This document shows, one piece after another, positions 6,736 through 10,000 of a DNA stretch of 10,000 nt; positions within the stretch are counted from its first letter, which is position 1, and every line of letters begins with the position of its first letter. Under the pieces are notes generated by a model. That model was not told the DNA's origin, ran no database searches, and was given only the letters and a program-made list of their open reading frames with translations. A program made the position numbers and the translations under genes. This DNA comes from Chrysomallon squamiferum (lineage: Eukaryota; Mollusca; Gastropoda; Neomphalida; Peltospiridae): the NCBI GenBank assembly GCA_012295275.1, contig CM022670.1, forward strand, positions 35,482,801 to 35,492,800. The letters run 5' to 3'.

Positions 6736-6812
6736 TTTATTATTATTATTATTATTGTTATTATTATTATTACTATTATTATTAATATTATGATTATTAT
6801 TGCTACTACTAC

Positions 6813-6853
<41 letters not shown>

Positions 6854-6870
6854 TATTATTATTATTATTT
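6736..6870 (+). repeat. imperfect (TTA)n array
   Basis: Starts with the 43-bp segment identical to 327-369 (GTT and ACT variants at the same places), then passes through TAATATTATGAT and CTA-type units back to TTA. The variants mark it as older than the pure arrays. Confidence 0.95.
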
Positions 6871-7186
6871 GTATGCAATTTTGTGAAGTTATAATATTTA
6901 TTTTTATACTAGTAGAATGTCTTTTTCTTCTGCAAATAGCTCGGCAGATTTTACTCAGATAACAATAGGAATGATGAATTATTTAGAACTCGCTGTCAGT
7001 GCACTGGTTTGAAAGGTAACGTGATGCTGGAGAGAGATTTGTCAGTAATTATTGATACAGGTAACCAAAATGTACGTCGAAACAATATTGCTTAAGGATG
7101 TAATAAGCGCCATAATATAGAATTTTGTTAGATATATATATGTTTTTGAGATCGTCTGCAGTTTAATATTTATATTAATAATACGT
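6871..7186. other. 315 bp without a gene
   Basis: Mixed sequence with the second A-box-like 21-mer (6934-6954). No long open frame, no B-box partner and no terminator of RNA polymerase III were found in the right place. Confidence 0.5.
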
Positions 7187-7321
7187 TATATGTGTTTGTG
7201 TGTATGGATGTGTGTGTGAATGTGTGTATTTACATATACACAAACACACAACATATATATATATATTTATTTATATGCATATATATATAAATATATATAC
7301 TTACACACAGTGACACATATA
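7187..7321. repeat. TG/CA/AT dinucleotide-rich tract with inverted arms
   Basis: TG-rich DNA (7191-7230) is followed by CA-rich DNA (7230-7252), an AT block with TATATGCATATA, and a short ACACA end. TGTGTTTGTGT at 7191-7201 is the exact reverse complement of 7238-7248, so a hairpin or cruciform is possible. No gene. Confidence 0.8.
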
Positions 7322-8043
7322 ATTTAAAAATCAGATTAAAAAACCACCTGAACTTTATAATACATTCTGCATTTTAAATACAACTTAAATCTTAGATGTA
7401 ATTTATTTGTTGCTGCATCACTTTAAAGGTAATCAAAAGCTTTTTAATCAGATTTGCTTAATGTTAAATGTATTTAAAAAGAAAAAAAAGAACCTATATT
7501 ATGAATTACAGTCTACAAAGTATGTCAGTTTTTTGTGCAGAGATAATGTTTGTTTGTTTATTTATTTATTTATTTTTTTTATCACTGGATTAAATATTAC
7601 AAATATGCTTGCAGTTCAGGACAAAATTCATAAAACTTACAAAGCCTAGTAGCCAAACAAATCAGAGAGTATATGAGTGAACTTTTCTGTAGAAGAATGT
7701 TCTGAAGTTACATCTAAGTACGACCTGGAGTATATCTGAATCACAATCAAGTTGTTTAACCATTTCTTTGAGTGTTATCGTCTAGTAAACAACTGTGGAA
7801 AGTTTAATGAATTTTGACCCGACTTCCATTTATAAGAAACTGTTTCGATCTCTGTTTGAAAATGATATTTATCTTGCTACTAACTAGCAAAAAAAAAAAA
7901 CCCAACTTGTTAGACAGCTTTGGTGTTTTGTCACGTGTAGACGATTGTTTTCATTTCGTTTACAGTAAGCGTGTTTGTTACAGCACCTCTCTTGTTTCAA
8001 TGACATACCTCGATCGTTACATTCTAAATCTGTGTGTTTAAAC
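7322..8043. other. 720 bp AT-rich, no gene
   Basis: Two plus frames (80 codons at 7407-7649 and 75 codons at 7814-8041) have no motif and partly read repeat DNA. One crosses a TTTA run at 7549-7580, the other the A12 run at 7889-7900. No splice-supported exon could be built. Confidence 0.5.
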
Positions 8044-8061
8044 TTTTTTTTTTTTTTTTTT
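8044..8061 (+). repeat. T18 homopolymer
   Basis: Eighteen T on the + strand with no adjoining element recognised. Confidence 0.95.
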
Positions 8062-8242
8062 AATTAGTCGTCAGAATTAGTATTTAAATGTTGAGAAGAG
8101 GAATGAAGTTATTTTTTACGATATGGATATTTCTAGTTTTCTGTTCCGTGAATCCGTTATTGTTTGTTTTTTTCATTTCTATTTTATTGTTATTTTTACT
8201 TATTTTTATTGATACATATCTATTATTTATTTTGTTTTATTT

Positions 8243-8303
8243 ATCATCATCATCATCATCATCATCATTACTATCATCATTATCATCATCATAATCATTT
8301 TCA
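8243..8303 (+). repeat. (ATC)n microsatellite, interrupted
   Basis: Eight clean units, then a TTACT interruption, then further ATC units to about 8303. Two plus frames through it read poly-His and poly-Ser, both artefacts. Confidence 0.92.
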
Positions 8304-8338
8304 TGTTATTAGATCTTGCTGTATGCATATCCTGCCAC

Positions 8339-8351
8339 ATATATATATATA
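8339..8351. repeat. short (AT)n
   Basis: Thirteen bases of AT dinucleotides; trivial. Confidence 0.8.
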
Positions 8352-8352
8352 C

Positions 8353-8734
8353 ATAAATCGACTCATTCCAGAAGATATAATGTTGAATATATTGCATGCT
8401 CAGTTTGTAAAAAAAACATTACTGGCATTCACTAAAAATCTTCATCAGAAGAAAAAGCTCATTGATAAATGAACGTTCAGATAACAACTAACGTGTCCAA
8501 AGCAACACATATAACAAATCCGAAATTATAAAGGTGACTCTCTCCTAAGAAAATAAAATAAAGCTTTAAAATGGTACAAACCTCTTTAAAACAAGGTTAA
8601 TAAAATAATGTAGCAACGGGTCTCGTCGCAAAGTTGAGCCCTTTTGTGGACATGTTTCACACCTTCAGTTGCACACACAGCGGTTTTTAACTGTTGATTT
8701 GGGTTTCAGCGCGAATGAAAAAGGCAGGACAGTT
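8353..8734. other. 380 bp without an identified gene
   Basis: More GC-balanced from about 8610, around CAACGGGTCTCGTCGC. No open frame with a known motif and no repeat structure. It adjoins the exon-like minus frame at 8735-8842. Confidence 0.4.
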
Positions 8735-8842
8735 TTAAAAAATCAGACAATCAGGAAGCAGCCGTGTTTTGCTGTTAACGGCATTCTCTTCGAGTGACTT
8801 TACACACCATTCCTTGAAATCGGTCACAAATTCAATGGACTG
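8735..8842 (-). other. exon-like minus-strand frame, unidentified
   Basis: On the minus strand TTGATTTTTAG reads as a reasonable 3' splice site, with CAG as a second possible acceptor three bases on. From 8839 the frame is open for 34 codons to TAA at 8737-8735. The peptide has ordinary composition (contains DFKEWCVKSLEENAVNS) and no repeat bias. There is no start codon in frame, TAG closes the frame immediately upstream, and no partner exon was found. I do not recognise the family. A 34-codon open stretch is common by chance, so this is listed only as the best exon candidate in the right third. Confidence 0.15.
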
Positions 8843-9000
8843 CTAAAAATCAACACGATAAGTTAAATGTTACGAAATGTTCAGCTTTCTCCCGTTAGCC
8901 TGCGTAACCCAACTTCTCTGTCGTTGTTGTGTGTTTTTAAGCTATAAATTTAGTTGTAATTTGTTCTTCTTTAAACAAAAATAAATAAAAATAATAAATG
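8843..9000. other. spacer before the AC/AT microsatellite
   Basis: No open frame or structured repeat of note. Confidence 0.5.
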
Positions 9001-9009
9001 TATATATAA

Positions 9010-9059
<50 letters not shown>
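9001..9059 (+). repeat. compound (AC)15(AT)9 microsatellite
   Basis: A short TA run, then 30 bp of perfect AC (9012-9041) and 18 bp of perfect AT (9042-9059). AC/GT arrays of this length are known to adopt Z-DNA under supercoiling. The minus-strand frame across it (Cys-Val repeats between Lys-rich parts) is not a gene. Confidence 0.97.
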
Positions 9060-9143
9060 TTGTTATTTGTGAGAGCACTAAGACACAAAATTTTACCAAA
9101 ACAGTAATTCTTAAGATATGTGTCTTTTTTTTTGCAATTGTGA

Positions 9144-9170
9144 TTTTTTTTTTTTTTTTTTTTTTTTTTT
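9144..9170 (+). repeat. T27 homopolymer
   Basis: Twenty-seven T preceded by T9 at 9125-9133. It is the first of four long T runs in the last 900 bp. Confidence 0.95.
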
Positions 9171-9336
9171 CCATGTTTGTAGTGCCAGTGTAAATGTTTG
9201 TGGTACTCGACAGATAAACGTGTGTTATTGTATTTTGATGTTAGATCCTGCCAATCGTCAAAGAGACATCCCTCCCACACAGAAACTGTAAAACTTTTAT
9301 GTTTCTTTCTTTTCTTTTCCTCTTTATTTATAACCA

Positions 9337-9368
9337 TTTTTATTTTTATTTTTATTTTTTTTTTTTTT
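9337..9368 (+). repeat. (TTTTTA)n ending in T14
   Basis: Three six-base TTTTTA-type units followed by a pure T run at 9355-9368. Confidence 0.9.
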
Positions 9369-9462
9369 GAAATGTGTCGCCTTGCCAATGCATAAACTCA
9401 AACGACTGTTCGTCTTTTGGTTAAGTGGAAGAATAATATCTTTTTCTTTCACTTTCTAATTA

Positions 9463-9516
9463 TTTTTTTTTTTTTTTTTTTTTTTTTTTCACGTGTGTAT
9501 GTGTGTGCGTGTGTTT
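9463..9516 (+). repeat. T27 followed by a degenerate GT run
   Basis: T27 at 9463-9489, then CACGTGTGTATGTGTGTGCG to about 9516. This is a pyrimidine tract followed by an alternating tract. Confidence 0.93.
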
Positions 9517-9528
9517 AAAACGCAAACA

Positions 9529-9592
9529 GTGTTTTGGATCCAAACACGGTAACTACAACAACGCAACTGGTGAGTGAAAAATGAGTCACCAG
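9529..9592. repeat. two short inverted repeats
   Basis: GTGTTTTGGATCCAAACAC (9529-9547) is a near-perfect palindrome around GGATCC. CTGGTGA (9567-9573) pairs with TCACCAG (9586-9592) over a 12-nt loop. Structures of this size arise by chance. Confidence 0.6.
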
Positions 9593-9912
9593 AAACATTG
9601 ATTATGTTTCATCAAGGATGAATGTTTGTTATATAATTGTGCATTATAAGTTTCTACTACTACTATTACAACTACGCTCAGAAAACAGATGTGTAGTTTT
9701 TCTACCTGACTAATTACCCAGGTAGACAAGGCTATAGATAATGTTTTGTCTTATTGTTTCAAATTATTTCATGCCAGAGGGTATTACATTTATATTTATA
9801 TTAATTGTTTAAGTCATGAATGTGGTTGTTTTTCTTTTGACTTTCAGATGATTCAATGATGTAAACAATGTCATCGATTAAAACTTCTTAAATGCATTTT
9901 TCAAATAGTCTG
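9548..9912. other. 365 bp without a gene
   Basis: Contains a short (CTA)n-like stretch at about 9654-9675 and an 8-bp perfect hairpin, TCTACCTG with its complement, at 9701-9726 (10-nt loop). No coding signal. Confidence 0.5.
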
Positions 9913-9934
9913 TTTTTTTTTTTTTTTTTTTTTT
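9913..9934 (+). repeat. T22 homopolymer
   Basis: Twenty-two T, the last long homopolymer of the window. Confidence 0.95.
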
Positions 9935-10000
9935 ACTCTTTAACCCATTTTTTCCATCATCCAGAAATGAAGAAAATAATGTTTTTCATTTAATATATTT

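Noticed and set aside
8942-9388. 148-codon minus-strand frame
   Set aside because: It is built from poly-Lys (T tracts), Cys-Val (AC repeat) and Ile-Tyr (AT repeat) segments. The link sequences between them show no motif.
1-10000. CRISPR array, prokaryotic operon or phage content
   Set aside because: No regularly spaced repeats with unique spacers, no ribosome-binding sites before open frames, and no compact coding; the sequence is of animal non-coding type.

Overview
The window looks like non-coding nuclear DNA from an animal. It is AT-rich and crowded with long perfect microsatellites and homopolymers: (TTA)n, (ATTT)n, (CT)36, (AC)15(AT)9 and T runs up to 34. There is no convincing gene, operon, rRNA, tRNA or CRISPR array. 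The repeat style and the old DNA-transposon remnants would suit a lophotrochozoan such as a mollusc, but nothing here proves a species. It could be intergenic or intronic.

Layout. Bases 1-956 hold a (TTA)n array and a more GC-balanced island (about 380-600) with several overlapping open frames. One of these, on the minus strand, resembles part of a homeodomain. Bases 957-1292 look like a short non-autonomous Tigger/pogo-like DNA transposon with matching terminal inverted repeats. Bases 1293-2656 are plain sequence broken by T24 and (CT)36. Bases 2335-3107 hold two exact 29-bp copies 522 bp apart, a (TTA)n array and an A28 tract. Bases 3345-4145 are T34 and two large ATTT fields, the second with an internal 69-bp duplication. 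Bases 4574-4779 form an imperfect palindrome that looks like a decayed inverted-repeat element. Bases 5197-6870 are a long series of trinucleotide repeats, interrupted by a small foldback structure (6101-6183) with 16-bp perfect arms and 12-bp flanking direct repeats. Bases 6871-10000 are mostly unremarkable AT-rich DNA with a TG/CA/AT tract, an ATC repeat, (AC)15(AT)9, several T runs, and one exon-like minus-strand frame near 8735-8842.

No genes can be said to work together here. Nearly all ATG-started open frames over 60 codons are made of repeats read as poly-Ile, poly-Tyr, poly-Lys, poly-Phe or Arg-Glu. The better signals are the three inverted-repeat elements, the 29-bp and 43-bp shared sequences, and the strong strand bias of the repeats (T-rich on the + strand). 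No undescribed functional system could be supported.
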